Shown here in pieces: positions 16,659-26,135 of a stretch of DNA of 64,000 nucleotides. The translations under genes were made by a program, and so were the position numbers. The notes below the pieces were generated by a model. The model saw only the letters and a program-made list of their open reading frames with translations. It had not been told where the DNA came from and searched no databases. The first letter of the stretch is position 1; the number at the start of each line of letters is the position of its first letter. The stretch is from NCBI RefSeq assembly GCF_045063725.1, contig NZ_CP173695.1; one strand, 5' to 3'. The DNA comes from Sellimonas catena. GTDB taxonomy: Bacteria; Bacillota; Clostridia; Lachnospirales; Lachnospiraceae.

Positions 16659-18101
16659 ATGAGAAAAGTTATGAAAGAACACAGAAAGAGAAGCAACGTA
16701 AAAGAAGAAAGAAAACGGCAGTTATTTATAAGAATAGGCCTGACGGTTCTGATACTGCTTGTGTTAGCCGGCGCAGGAGGATTTTTATATACCTTCACAC
16801 ATCCACTGAAGCTGAAAGGAGGTGTGATCGAACATGAGATGGGAGAGGCATTTGATCCGATGGACCAGATAAAAAAGGTATGGTTTGGAAAACCGGAGGA
16901 GGTTTCTGTAAAATCCAGTGTTGATATATCGAAAGAAGGAGATTATCCGATTGTTTATACCTGGCGAAACCACAGTGAAAAAGCGGTAGTAAAGGTGAGA
17001 GATACGACTCCGCCGGATCTGGAAGTAAAGGATTATACCACTGATATGACAGAAGAAATCAAACCGGAGATGTTTGTGGAAAAGACGGAAGACCTTTCTG
17101 ATGTAACGGTCCGTTTTGCGGAGGAAGGAAGCTGGGATGAAGAAGGAAATTACACGGTGGAGATCCTGGCAGAAGATGCGAGCGGCAATCAGACGGTCAA
17201 AGACGCGGTGCTGACAAGAAAAAAAGATACGCAAAAGCCGGAAATCCAGGGAGTACAGGATTTGACGGTGAAGCAGGGAAAGGTACTGGATTTCTCTCAG
17301 GGGGTAACTGTGACAGATGATATGGATCCGTCACCATCCCTGGAGATTCATTCTGAAAATGTAGATCTTGCCGTGCCTGGATCTTATCAGGCGGTTTATA
17401 CTGCAAAAGACCGTTCCGGAAATCAGGAGGAAATCGTGCAGAATATTACGGTGGAAGCAAATCCGGAGTGGGATGAGAAGATCGTTTATCTTACATTTGA
17501 TGACGGACCATCAGATAATACGAAGAAAATTCTTGATATTCTTGATCAGTATAAAGTAAAAGGAACTTTCTTTGTTACCGGAAATAATCAGAAAAAGAAT
17601 GATCTGATCCGTCTTGCTTATGAGAAGGGACATTCCATCGGTCTTCATACATATACGCATGACTATGCTTCAGTCTACGCATCGGAAGAAAATTATTTTA
17701 AAGATCTTCAGGAAATATCCGATATGGTGGAAAATGTCACCGGAGAGAAGTCCTGCCTGATCCGGTTCCCGGGAGGTTCAAGTAATACCATCAGTAAAAA
17801 GTATGTACCGGGGCTGATGACGAGACTGACAAAAGCGGTTCAGGAAAAAGGATATCAGTATTTTGACTGGAACTGTGATTCTACGGATGCCAGCGGAAAT
17901 AATGTCCCGGAAGAAAAGCTTGTCGCGGAAGCAACATCATCCTGCGCAAAGCATATCAATATCCTGATGCATGATACTGATGCAAAGGATACGACAGTAA
18001 AAGCGCTCCCGAAAATTATTGAACATTACCGTAAACTTGGATATGCGTTCAAGGGTCTGACGATAGATTCCTATGCTCCGCATCATCATGTGAATAACTG
18101 A
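16659..18101 (+). CDS. Membrane-anchored polysaccharide deacetylase with Ig-like domains
   Basis: 480 residues. A basic N-terminus and one membrane helix (about 23-47) anchor it with the bulk outside. Residues about 55-265 hold two to three Ig-like repeats of the DUF5011 kind ('DTTPPDLEVKDYTTDMTEEI', 'DTQKPEIQGVQDLTVKQGK'). From about 270 a NodB domain follows, with 'LTFDDGPSDNTKKIL' (Asp dyad), 'HSIGLHTYTHDY' (His pair), 'IRFPGGSSNTI' and 'ILMHDTDAKD'. All carbohydrate esterase family 4 motifs are seen. It probably deacetylates peptidoglycan GlcNAc, which would give lysozyme resistance as in PgdA. Transcribed alone and ended by 18141-18183. Confidence 0.92.
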   Translation: MRKVMKEHRKRSNVKEERKRQLFIRIGLTVLILLVLAGAGGFLYTFTHPLKLKGGVIEHEMGEAFDPMDQIKKVWFGKPEEVSVKSSVDISKEGDYPIVYTWRNHSEKAVVKVRDTTPPDLEVKDYTTDMTEEIKPEMFVEKTEDLSDVTVRFAEEGSWDEEGNYTVEILAEDASGNQTVKDAVLTRKKDTQKPEIQGVQDLTVKQGKVLDFSQGVTVTDDMDPSPSLEIHSENVDLAVPGSYQAVYTAKDRSGNQEEIVQNITVEANPEWDEKIVYLTFDDGPSDNTKKILDILDQYKVKGTFFVTGNNQKKNDLIRLAYEKGHSIGLHTYTHDYASVYASEENYFKDLQEISDMVENVTGEKSCLIRFPGGSSNTISKKYVPGLMTRLTKAVQEKGYQYFDWNCDSTDASGNNVPEEKLVAEATSSCAKHINILMHDTDAKDTTVKALPKIIEHYRKLGYAFKGLTIDSYAPHHHVNN

Positions 18102-18140
18102 ATAAAAGTAAGAAATGTATCAAAAGCAAAGCCAGAGGAC

Positions 18141-18183
18141 AAAGCCATCCGGAAACAAGGAAATCCGGATGGCTTTATTTTTT
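18141..18183. terminator. Bidirectional terminator
   Basis: AAAGCCATCCGGA (18141-18153) pairs with TCCGGATGGCTTT (18164-18176), then ATTTTTTC. It lies between the convergent deacetylase and treR genes. Confidence 0.88.
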
Positions 18184-18900
18184 CTTTCTTGCCGCAACAT
18201 CCTGGAACTGGAAATAATCCGGGCGGTGCCGCGACTGCGTGTATTCAAACTGAATACCGTTGTCATCATAGGTCTGATTGGTAATAACGGCAAGACAGTT
18301 ATAGTCTTTCAGATCCAGATAGGTTTCATCCACCTGAGTCATATGTTCCACAGTCATGGTACGCTTGCTTGTTGCGATGGTCATTCCAAGTTCATTTTCC
18401 AGATAAGCATAGACGGAATGACGGGCAATCTCCGGGGTCAGACCTTTTATTTGTTCGGCATTGAAATAATTGTGGTCAAGGATCAGAGGAATTCCATCCA
18501 GATAACGCAGCCTCTGTATGTAGTAAAGCGGTGTCCCGAAAGCAAATCCTGTTTTTTTGGCGATTTTTTTATCGGCGGAAAGCTCGGAAAACTGAAGAAT
18601 CCGTGTGAAAGGAACTTTGTTGTTCCGGAGAGCGGATTCCTGAAAGGATTCAATCCCGCCCACTGTAAAGGCAGCCTGTTCCACAGGCTGAAAAATGTTG
18701 CGGACACCTTTCCCGTGCATGGGTTGAACATATCCGTCAGAAGTCAGTTCGGCCAGGGCACGGCGGACAGTGTTGCGGGAACAGCCGTATGTTTTGACAA
18801 GAATGTGCTCAGAAGGGAGAAGCTCCTGATAAGGATAGGTCTCGTCTTCAATTTTCTGTTTCAGGTCATGGTAAATCATATCGTATTTCGCTTTTGGCAA
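18175..18900 (-). CDS. treR: Trehalose operon repressor TreR (GntR family)
   Basis: About 241 residues. The start is taken as TTG 18898-18900 (LPKAKYDMIYHDLKQKIED), 9 bp after GGAA; a GTG at 18907-18909 is too close to that site. An N-terminal GntR winged helix ('LPSEHILVKTYGCSRNTVRR') precedes a UTRA effector domain ('YYIQRLRYLDGIPLILDHNY', 'MTVEHMTQVD'). TreR represses trehalose genes until trehalose 6-phosphate binds. It is divergent from the PTS and phosphotrehalase genes, and three ATGTTTAAACAA-like sites lie between them. Confidence 0.92.
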   Translation of the reverse strand: MPKAKYDMIYHDLKQKIEDETYPYQELLPSEHILVKTYGCSRNTVRRALAELTSDGYVQPMHGKGVRNIFQPVEQAAFTVGGIESFQESALRNNKVPFTRILQFSELSADKKIAKKTGFAFGTPLYYIQRLRYLDGIPLILDHNYFNAEQIKGLTPEIARHSVYAYLENELGMTIATSKRTMTVEHMTQVDETYLDLKDYNCLAVITNQTYDDNGIQFEYTQSRHRPDYFQFQDVAARKKK

Positions 18901-18917
18901 ATGGAGCACTTCCTTTC

Positions 18918-19033
18918 TTGTTTAAACATCTTAGTTACAGTATAAAGAGAAGAGATGCAGAAATCAAGAGAGAGTTATAAAAAAACGATTGACATGTTTA
19001 AACAAGTATGCTACATTCAAGTTGTTCAAACAA
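18918..19033. promoter_or_regulatory. treR/treP divergent control region with three operator-like sites
   Basis: TTGTTTAAACAT (18918-18929), ATGTTTAAACAA (18994-19005) and TTGTTCAAACAA (19022-19033) are near-palindromes of the TreR kind. The middle one sits between -35 TTGACA (18989-18994) and -10 TACATT (19012-19017), spacing 17 bp, of the forward promoter. The first lies at the treR side. TreR should repress both directions. Confidence 0.8.
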
Positions 19034-19064
19034 GTTCGTAATAAAAAGAAAAGGAGAGAGAACC

Positions 19065-21044
19065 ATGGCGAAATACGAAAATGACGTGAAGCAGCTCTTA
19101 AAGCTGATCGGCGGCAAAGAAAACATCCAGGCTGTTTCCCATTGTATGACGAGAATGCGTTTCGTACTCGTGGATCCGAAGAAAGCGGATGAGAAGGCCA
19201 TTGAAGAGATTCCGGCAGTAAAAGGAACATTCACACAGGCAGGGCAGTATCAGGTAATTATAGGAAATGATGTGTCCGTATTTTACAACGAGTTCACTTC
19301 CTACGCAGGCATCGAAGGAGTCAGCAAGGAAGCGGCAAAGGCGGCGGCCAAGACAAATCAGAATGTGGTGCAGAAGATTATGGGAGCGCTTGGCGAGATC
19401 TTTGCCCCGCTGATCCCGGCCCTGATCTGCGGAGGTTTGATTCTCGGATTCCGGAATATTATCGGAGAGATCAATTTTTTTGAAAATGGAACAAAGAGTC
19501 TTGCGGATATGTATCAGTTCTGGGAAGGAACTTACAACTTTCTGTGGCTGATCGGCGAAGCCGTTTTCCATCTGCTGCCGGTTGGTATTGTGTGGTCCAT
19601 CACAAAGAAGATGGGTACGACACAGATCCTTGGTATTATCCTTGGACTTACTCTGGTATCTTCCCAGCTGTTAAATGGATTCAGCGTAGCGGACACTCCG
19701 GCAAGTGAGATTCCGGTATGGGATTTCGGATTCGCAAAGGTAGAGATGATTGGTTACCAGGGACAGGTCATTGCGGCCATGATGGCAGGCTTTGTACTTG
19801 TTTATCTGGAAAAGTTTTTTAAGAAACATTGTCCGGAAGTCATCAGTATGATTGTTGTACCGTTCTGTTCTCTCGTTCCGGCAGTAATTATTGCCCACAC
19901 TGTAGTAGGACCGATCGGCTGGACAATCGGGAATGCCATCGCAGATGTCGTTTACGGCGGCCTGATGTCCAATTTCGGATGGCTGTTTGCAGGGCTGTTC
20001 GGACTGCTGTACGCACCGATTGTCATGACGGGCCTTCACCACATGACAAACGCTATCGATACACAGCTTGTCAATACGTATGACGGCACGATTCTCTGGC
20101 CGATGATCGCACTTTCCAACATCGCGCAGGGATCCAGTGTACTGGCCATGTCCATCCTTCAGAAGAAAAATGAAAGGGCACAGCAGGTGAATGTTCCTGC
20201 ATGTATCTCCTGTTATCTCGGAGTTACAGAACCGGCCCTTTTCGGTGTCAACTTAAAATACGGATTCCCGCTGATCTGCGGTATGATCGGTTCCGCCATC
20301 GCGGCCATGATTTCCGTAGGATGCGGTGTTCAGGCACTGAGTATCGGTGTCGGCGGACTTCCAGGCATCATTTCCATCAAGCCGGAATTTTATCTGATCT
20401 TCCTGCTTGCCATGGCAGAAGCGATCGTTGTACCATTCCTGCTGACATTCTTCGTAGGAATGAAGAAACTTTCAGCAGAAGACAGAGGTCTCGTGGAAAA
20501 AGAAGCTCGGGAAAAAGTTTTGGCAGAAGCCCCGGAAGCAGAAGCGGTTCTGGAAACAGAAGCAAAAGAAGAAACACCGTCAGAACCGGTTACAGAAATC
20601 AAAGCAATTTTAAGCGGAAACGTGATTCCGATTGAAGAAGTAGATGACAATGTGTTTTCACAGAAAATCATGGGAGACGGTGTTGCTATTGAACCGACCG
20701 ACACGACAGTGGTAGCTCCGGCAGATGCGGAAGTCAGCATCGTAATGGCCGAGACCGGACACGCATGCGGCCTGACACTTGCAAATGGTATGGAGATTCT
20801 GATCCATGTAGGCATCGATACGGTAGACATGGGAGGAGACGGATTCAAACTTCTTGTAGCTCAGGGAGATCATGTCAAATGCGGCACACCGCTGATCCAG
20901 TTTGATCCGGAGAAGATCAAGGCGGCAGGACATCCAACAACCACCATGATGATTGTGACAGGAGAAGGAAGTGCAAAGAATATTCAGATGAAGCCGGGAC
21001 AGACGGCAGAGGCAGGAAAGACAACAGTGATCTCGTTTGAATAA
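19065..21044 (+). CDS. treP: PTS trehalose transporter, EIIBCA
   Basis: 659 residues from ATG 19065 behind AAGGAGAG. Domain order: EIIB (1-90, phosphorylated Cys 27 in 'AVSHCMTRMRF'), EIIC (about 115-480, ten or so membrane segments, 'GVTEPALFGVNLKYGFPL'), an acidic linker, and EIIA of the glucose type (about 515-659, 'EILIHVGIDTVDMGGDGF', phosphorylated His). It imports trehalose and phosphorylates it to trehalose 6-phosphate with phosphate from HPr. The fused EIIA means no separate EIIA-Glc is needed. TreC lies 15 bp downstream. Confidence 0.94.
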   Translation: MAKYENDVKQLLKLIGGKENIQAVSHCMTRMRFVLVDPKKADEKAIEEIPAVKGTFTQAGQYQVIIGNDVSVFYNEFTSYAGIEGVSKEAAKAAAKTNQNVVQKIMGALGEIFAPLIPALICGGLILGFRNIIGEINFFENGTKSLADMYQFWEGTYNFLWLIGEAVFHLLPVGIVWSITKKMGTTQILGIILGLTLVSSQLLNGFSVADTPASEIPVWDFGFAKVEMIGYQGQVIAAMMAGFVLVYLEKFFKKHCPEVISMIVVPFCSLVPAVIIAHTVVGPIGWTIGNAIADVVYGGLMSNFGWLFAGLFGLLYAPIVMTGLHHMTNAIDTQLVNTYDGTILWPMIALSNIAQGSSVLAMSILQKKNERAQQVNVPACISCYLGVTEPALFGVNLKYGFPLICGMIGSAIAAMISVGCGVQALSIGVGGLPGIISIKPEFYLIFLLAMAEAIVVPFLLTFFVGMKKLSAEDRGLVEKEAREKVLAEAPEAEAVLETEAKEETPSEPVTEIKAILSGNVIPIEEVDDNVFSQKIMGDGVAIEPTDTTVVAPADAEVSIVMAETGHACGLTLANGMEILIHVGIDTVDMGGDGFKLLVAQGDHVKCGTPLIQFDPEKIKAAGHPTTTMMIVTGEGSAKNIQMKPGQTAEAGKTTVISFE

Positions 21045-21059
21045 AAAGGAAGGGAAAGT

Positions 21060-22727
21060 ATGATGAAAACGACAGATTTCAGGAAAAGTACGGTATATCA
21101 GATTTATCCGAAATCATTTTATGACAGCAACGGAGACGGCCTCGGGGATTTGAGAGGAGTCATCCGGAAGCTGGACTACATTCAGGAACTTGGAGTCGAT
21201 TACATCTGGATGACACCGTTCTTCGTATCACCGCAGAACGATAATGGATACGATGTGGAAGATTACTACAATATCGATCCACGTTACGGCACGATGGAAG
21301 ATGTAGAAGAACTGATCCGCGAAGCGGACAAGCGAGGGATCCGTCTGATGTTTGATATGGTATTCAACCACGTATCCAGCCGCCATGAATGGTTCCAAAA
21401 AGCAATGGAGGGAGATCCGTATTACAAAGACTTCTTCTTCTTCAAAAAAGGGAAAGAAAACGGGGAACCACCGACCAACTGGGAAAGTAAATTCGGCGGA
21501 AGCGCATGGGAATATGTAGAAAAGTTTGATGAATACTACCTGCATCTGTTCGATGTAACACAGCCGGATCTCAACTGGGACAACGAAAATGTACGAAAAG
21601 AAGTCCAGAAGGTAGTCCTCTTCTGGATGGGAAAAGGAGTCAAAGGATTCCGCTTTGACGTGGTCAATCTGATCAGCAAAGACCGTTTTGAGGATGATTA
21701 CGAAGGAGACGGAAGAAGATTTTACACAGATGGACCAAACATCCATAAATACCTGAAAGAACTCCATGACATGACTTTCGGAACCGATACGGAGATCATC
21801 ACTGTTGGGGAAATGTCCAGCACTTCCATGGAAAACTGCTTCCGGTACGCAGGGGCCGATACCGGAGAACTCTCCATGGTATTCAGCTTCCACCATCTAA
21901 AAGTTGATTTTATGGGAAATGAAAAATGGGTTCTCGTACCGGCCGATTTCGGAAAGTTAAAACAGATCCTCTTCGACTGGCAGACCGGAATGGAACAGCA
22001 TAACGCATGGAATGCGGTCTTCTGGTGTAATCACGATCAGCCAAGAGTCGTATCCCGCTTCGGAGACGAAGGCCGGTACTGGAAAGAATCCGCCAAAATG
22101 CTCGGAACCATCATCCATATGCTCCGCGGAACCCCATACGTGTACCAGGGAGAAGAAATCGGAATGACCAACGCCAAATTCACCGATATCACCCAATACC
22201 GGGACGTAGAAAGCATCAACCACTACCGCATCCTGCAGGATAAAGGCCTTTCGGCATCCGATGCATTCCGCATCATACAGGTTCATTCCAGGGATAACGG
22301 ACGCACACCGATGCAGTGGGATGATACACCAAACGCCGGATTCACTGACGGAACCACAGAACCATGGATCGGCGTCACACCAAATTACACAGAAATTAAT
22401 GCAAAACAGCAGCTGGAAGATGAAGACTCCATCTTCCACTACTACCAGAAACTGATCCGGATTCGGAAAGAACTGGACGTAGTAGCCTATGGCGACATTA
22501 CACCACTTGCCCAGGAACATCCGTCAGTATTCGCCTATAAACGACACTATCAGAACGAAAATATGATCGTCGTTAATAACTTCTACGGAAAAGAAACCGA
22601 ATGGAAGACAGATATAGATCTCACAGGATACCAGTGCATCCTCGGAAACTACAAAGATGCAGCCATGCCGGAAACAGGAAAATGGACACTACGCCCGTAC
22701 GAAAGCATGATCTGGTACAAAAAATAG
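21060..22727 (+). CDS. treC: Trehalose-6-phosphate hydrolase (GH13)
   Basis: 555 residues; two adjacent ATG codons (21060, 21063) follow AAGGAAGGGAAAGT. GH13 catalytic motifs: 'GFRFDVVNLI' (Asp nucleophile, about 200), 'TVGEMSS' (Glu acid/base, about 250) and 'WCNHDQPRVVSRFGDE' (Asp, about 325). 'YQIYPKSFYDSNGDGLGDL' is the usual start. It splits trehalose 6-phosphate into glucose and glucose 6-phosphate in the cytosol, finishing the route opened by the PTS protein. Confidence 0.94.
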   Translation: MMKTTDFRKSTVYQIYPKSFYDSNGDGLGDLRGVIRKLDYIQELGVDYIWMTPFFVSPQNDNGYDVEDYYNIDPRYGTMEDVEELIREADKRGIRLMFDMVFNHVSSRHEWFQKAMEGDPYYKDFFFFKKGKENGEPPTNWESKFGGSAWEYVEKFDEYYLHLFDVTQPDLNWDNENVRKEVQKVVLFWMGKGVKGFRFDVVNLISKDRFEDDYEGDGRRFYTDGPNIHKYLKELHDMTFGTDTEIITVGEMSSTSMENCFRYAGADTGELSMVFSFHHLKVDFMGNEKWVLVPADFGKLKQILFDWQTGMEQHNAWNAVFWCNHDQPRVVSRFGDEGRYWKESAKMLGTIIHMLRGTPYVYQGEEIGMTNAKFTDITQYRDVESINHYRILQDKGLSASDAFRIIQVHSRDNGRTPMQWDDTPNAGFTDGTTEPWIGVTPNYTEINAKQQLEDEDSIFHYYQKLIRIRKELDVVAYGDITPLAQEHPSVFAYKRHYQNENMIVVNNFYGKETEWKTDIDLTGYQCILGNYKDAAMPETGKWTLRPYESMIWYKK

Positions 22728-22760
22728 CCCACGTCGTGTACCTGTGAAAAAATCAACAAA

Positions 22761-22802
22761 CCTCCGCCAGCCCTTGGAATTACTGGGCTGGCGGAGGTTT
22801 TA
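22761..22802. terminator. Strong intrinsic terminator after treC
   Basis: CCTCCGCCAGCCC (22761-22773) pairs exactly with GGGCTGGCGGAGG (22785-22797), followed by TTTTA. Confidence 0.9.
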
Positions 22803-22807
22803 CGTTC

Positions 22808-22847
22808 ATCGGGGACGTGTTCCGGTGCACCGGAACACGTCCCCGAT
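22808..22847. repeat. Perfect 40-bp palindrome, copy 2
   Basis: Arm ATCGGGGACGTGTTCCGGTG plus its exact reverse complement. Compared with copy 1 (13091-13130), arm positions 3 and 18 differ (T to C, A to G), and each is matched by the complementary change in the other arm. Confidence 0.9.
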
Positions 22848-22859
22848 AATAGTCAAAAT

Positions 22860-24899
22860 TTAAAACCGTATCCATTTTTTGAGTTCTTGATAGATCCGTG
22901 CGATCGGGAGGCCGACGATGGTGTTGTAGTCTCCGTGTATGCCGCGGACGTAGATGGCGAATGCGCCCTGGATTCCGTATGCGCCGGCTTTATCGTATGG
23001 TTCGCCGGTGGCGAGATAGGAAGCAATTTCAGTGTTTGTCATTGGATAGACGTCCACATCGCTTTTTTCAAAGAAGGTATTTGTCTTTGTGTCTGCACCG
23101 TCATGGAAGATAAGGCTGACGCCGGTGTAGACTTGATGGGTATGATCCTGCAGAGACTGGATCATGTGTCGTGCTTCTTCTTCGCTGGATGGTTTTCCGA
23201 GAATCTTTCCGTTGTTTGATACGACCGTATCGGAGCCGATCACAAGAAATGGTTCTCCTGGATGGGAGGCAAGCCGGTCTGTGTAGACGTTCTGGGCTTT
23301 TTGTTCTGCAAGTTCCTGCACAACGTCTTCCGGGCGGGAGCTGGTGATGTGCTCTTCGCAGGAGGAAGGACAAACCACATGCGGGATTCCGGCCTGGGTC
23401 AGAAGCTCGGTGCGTCTTGGGGATGCGGATCCGAGGACGACGGTAAGGTCGGCAAGGGACAGCGTTGTGTTTTGCGCTGTGCAATCGGAAGAAGCATAAG
23501 ATTCAGCTGTTTTACATTCGATGTTTCTTTCTTCCCCTTTTTGTTCCGCTTCTTTCTGAGTTACTGTATCGTATTCCGGGTGGGAATCCGGATCAAATAC
23601 GAGAATCTGTACGCTGTATGGCTTCATGGTCAGCTGTCCGTTCATTGTAAAGCGTGTGTCTGCTGCAAGATCGCGGACCTCGCCCTGCAGTTCGCCGTGA
23701 TTTGCCGTAAATTCGGTTCCTTCAGCATTGATGGCAACAAAAATCTGTTCCCGGTCAGTCCTGCGCTCGAAAATAAGCTGGCGGTTGGTAATCATTACAT
23801 TTCGATAGGAACCGTTGCAGAGTGCATCGCTTTTCTGGCGGAACGAAATCAGCTTTTTAATATAGGAAGTCAGTTCGTTTGGTTTTGGAGCGTCAAAGCA
23901 AGGACGGAGCGCGTAATCGTTGTCCGGTGCTTTCATGCCTTCTTCTCCCCATTCGCTTCCATAATAAATGCATGGAATTCCCGGCATCGTCATCAAAGTA
24001 CCGTAGACCGGATACAGATGTTCTTTCTGTTTTAAGATGCTGGCAATTCGTGTGACATCGTGGTTGTCCACAAAGGTCATGAGATGCTTGCCTCGGTAAA
24101 TACACCATTGTTCCGGGCCGAACTGCCGATTCAGAGAATGGGCAATCTCAAACAGATTCATATCATTGAAACTGGAAAAAAGTCCTTTGTAACATTCATA
24201 ATTGGTGCAGCTGTGCAGCATGTCATCGTTGACGATCTGATTGTAGTCTCCGAATAAAACTTCGCCGATCAAGGCAAAATCCGGTTTGATGCCGGAAACA
24301 AAGCTCCGGAGCCGCCGCATAAAATTGTGATCCAGGCTGTAAGCCACGTCCAGGCGTAGCCCATCGATGTCGAAGGTGTCAATCCAGTATTTGACGCAGT
24401 CCAGAAGATAGTCCACAACGGCAGGATTTTGAAGATTCAGTTTGACCAGTTCGTAGTGCCCTTCCCAGCCTTCGTACCAGAAGCCGTCATGATATCCGCT
24501 GTCCCCGTCAAAATTAATATAGAACCAGTCTTTATAAGGAGAATCCCATTTCTTTTCCTGAACATCGCGAAATGCCCAGAAACCGCGGCCGACATGGTTG
24601 AATACTCCGTCCAGTACCACACGGATTCCGTGGCTGTGAAGCGCCTGGCAGACTTCGACAAAATCATCATTGGTGCCAAGCCGGCAGTCAAGTTTACGGA
24701 AATCTCTTGTATCATATCCATGATTATCGGACTCAAAAATCGGATTCAGAAGAATGGAGTCCACTCCAAGATCCGAAAGATAATCTGTCCAGTCGAGCAG
24801 TTTGCGGATACGGGGAACGGTCTGGCCATCGTTGTGCACCGGTGCACCGCAGAACCCGATTGGATAGATCTGATAAAAAATACTATGATAAGCCCACAT
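22860..24899 (-). CDS. GH13 alpha-amylase fused to a Maf nucleotide pyrophosphatase
   Basis: 679 residues from ATG 24897-24899 (MWAYHSIFYQIYPIGFCG), with GAGGAGG just upstream. Residues about 1-455 are a cytosolic GH13 enzyme: 'VLDGVFNHVGRGFW', 'DGLRLDVAYSL' (Asp nucleophile), 'LIGEVLFGDY' (Glu) and 'FVDNHDVTRI' (Asp). After a hydrophilic linker, residues about 484-679 are a complete Maf domain: 'VLGSASPRRTELL', 'VIGSDTVV', 'KILGKPSS', 'VYTGVSLIF' and 'AYGIQGAFA'. Maf proteins hydrolyse non-canonical or modified nucleoside triphosphates. There is no stop, frameshift or second start between the parts, so it is a true fusion. The glycan target is unknown; neopullulanase or cyclomaltodextrinase-like is plausible. 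Confidence 0.9.
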   Translation of the reverse strand: MWAYHSIFYQIYPIGFCGAPVHNDGQTVPRIRKLLDWTDYLSDLGVDSILLNPIFESDNHGYDTRDFRKLDCRLGTNDDFVEVCQALHSHGIRVVLDGVFNHVGRGFWAFRDVQEKKWDSPYKDWFYINFDGDSGYHDGFWYEGWEGHYELVKLNLQNPAVVDYLLDCVKYWIDTFDIDGLRLDVAYSLDHNFMRRLRSFVSGIKPDFALIGEVLFGDYNQIVNDDMLHSCTNYECYKGLFSSFNDMNLFEIAHSLNRQFGPEQWCIYRGKHLMTFVDNHDVTRIASILKQKEHLYPVYGTLMTMPGIPCIYYGSEWGEEGMKAPDNDYALRPCFDAPKPNELTSYIKKLISFRQKSDALCNGSYRNVMITNRQLIFERRTDREQIFVAINAEGTEFTANHGELQGEVRDLAADTRFTMNGQLTMKPYSVQILVFDPDSHPEYDTVTQKEAEQKGEERNIECKTAESYASSDCTAQNTTLSLADLTVVLGSASPRRTELLTQAGIPHVVCPSSCEEHITSSRPEDVVQELAEQKAQNVYTDRLASHPGEPFLVIGSDTVVSNNGKILGKPSSEEEARHMIQSLQDHTHQVYTGVSLIFHDGADTKTNTFFEKSDVDVYPMTNTEIASYLATGEPYDKAGAYGIQGAFAIYVRGIHGDYNTIVGLPIARIYQELKKWIRF

Positions 24900-25056
24900 A
24901 AAAAGCCTCCTCATTTCTGTTAGTTTGTGCTATTCTATTTGAAAAAGAATAGTATCAGTTTAGCACGACAAAAAATAAGATTCAACGGGTCCCTGCGCAG
25001 AAAAGAAAACGGAACCTGAAACTGCCGAAAAATCAAGAAAAAAAGTGAAAAAAAGG

Positions 25057-25202
25057 TTGACACAGAAGAGGCAGCATAATATAATAAAGCAGTATGGCGT
25101 GAGAAGAAAACAGTTTGCACCAAAGCCCCGGAGCGGACTGATTTCCCAATAGATACATGAGTTTATAGAAGAAAATAGAGATTGTAAACAGGAGGTCAAC
25201 CA
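25057..25202 (+). promoter_or_regulatory. Consensus promoter and L13-type leader
   Basis: TTGACA (25057-25062), 17 bp, TATAAT (25080-25085) is a perfect sigma-A promoter. The roughly 110-nt leader before rplM has the position and character of the Rfam L13 leader, which lets the ribosomal proteins control their own operon; the fold was not checked. Confidence 0.75.
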
Positions 25203-25631
25203 ATGAAGACTTATATGGCTAATCCAGATAAGATTGAAAGAAAATGGTATGTAGTTGATGCAGAAGGACAGACATTAGGTCGTCTTTGCTCTGGAATTGC
25301 AAATGTTTTAAGAGGAAAAAACAAACCGGTTTATACACCGCACGTAGATACAGGAGATTACGTTATCGTAATCAACGCTGACAAAGTTAAAGTAACAGGT
25401 AAGAAGATGGATCAGAAGATCTACTACAACCACTCCGAATATGTTGGCGGAATGAAAGAGACAACTCTGAAAGAAATGATGGCAAAGAAACCGGAAAAGG
25501 TAATTGAGCTTGCTGTTAAGGGAATGCTTCCGAAAGGACCTTTAGGAAGAGCAATGATCAAGAAACTTCACGTGTACGCTGGACCAGAACATGCTCATGC
25601 AGCTCAGAAACCAGAAGTGCTGACATTTTAA
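25203..25631 (+). CDS. rplM: 50S ribosomal protein L13
   Basis: 142 residues, standard length, ATG behind AGGAGG. Clear L13 sequence ('WYVVDAEGQTLGRLCSGIA', 'GDYVIVINADKVKVTGKK', 'GMLPKGPLGRAMIKKL'). It assembles early into the large subunit. First gene of the conserved rplM-rpsI pair, with 26 bp to rpsI. Confidence 0.98.
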   Translation: MKTYMANPDKIERKWYVVDAEGQTLGRLCSGIANVLRGKNKPVYTPHVDTGDYVIVINADKVKVTGKKMDQKIYYNHSEYVGGMKETTLKEMMAKKPEKVIELAVKGMLPKGPLGRAMIKKLHVYAGPEHAHAAQKPEVLTF

Positions 25632-25657
25632 GGAAAGGTTGAGAGGAGGAAATTACA

Positions 25658-26050
25658 GTGGCTAGTGCAAAATTCTATGGAACAGGAAGAAGAAAAAAAT
25701 CCATCGCAAGAGTATATTTAGTACCGGGAACAGGTAAAATCACAATCAATAAAAGAGATATCGACGAGTATTTCGGACTTGAAACATTAAAAGTAGTAGT
25801 TCGTCAGCCGCTCGTTGCTACAGAAACAGCAGATAAATTTGACGTTTTAGTAAACGTACACGGAGGCGGATATACAGGACAGGCTGGTGCAATCCGTCAT
25901 GGTATCTCAAGAGCATTACTTGAGGCAGACGCTGAATACAGACCAGTATTAAAAGCAAACGGATTCCTTACACGTGATCCACGTATGAAAGAACGTAAGA
26001 AATACGGTCTCAAGGCAGCTCGTCGCGCGCCTCAGTTCAGCAAGAGATAA
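25658..26050 (+). CDS. rpsI: 30S ribosomal protein S9
   Basis: 130 residues. GTG is used as start (25658-25660), behind GAGAGGAGGAAATTACA. S9 motifs are 'FYGTGRRKKSIARVYLVPG' and the basic tail ending 'RRAPQFSKR', which reaches the P-site tRNA. It is the last host gene before the conjugative element, which begins downstream of its terminator. Confidence 0.98.
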   Translation: MASAKFYGTGRRKKSIARVYLVPGTGKITINKRDIDEYFGLETLKVVVRQPLVATETADKFDVLVNVHGGGYTGQAGAIRHGISRALLEADAEYRPVLKANGFLTRDPRMKERKKYGLKAARRAPQFSKR

Positions 26051-26080
26051 TCTGCTGTTCAAACCGTATCAAAATGGTTC

Positions 26081-26116
26081 AAAAACCCCGGAAAATCAAG
26101 GTTTTCCGGGGTTTTA
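26081..26116 (+). terminator. rpsI terminator
   Basis: AACCCCGGAAAA pairs with TTTTCCGGGGTT around a short loop, in a T-rich context. It marks the end of the host operon. Confidence 0.88.
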
Positions 26117-26135
26117 CTATATCTAAACGAGCTGA

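Noticed and set aside
18115..18945. Forward open frame of 276 codons
   Set aside because: Antisense of treR; the GntR/UTRA protein on the reverse strand is convincing.
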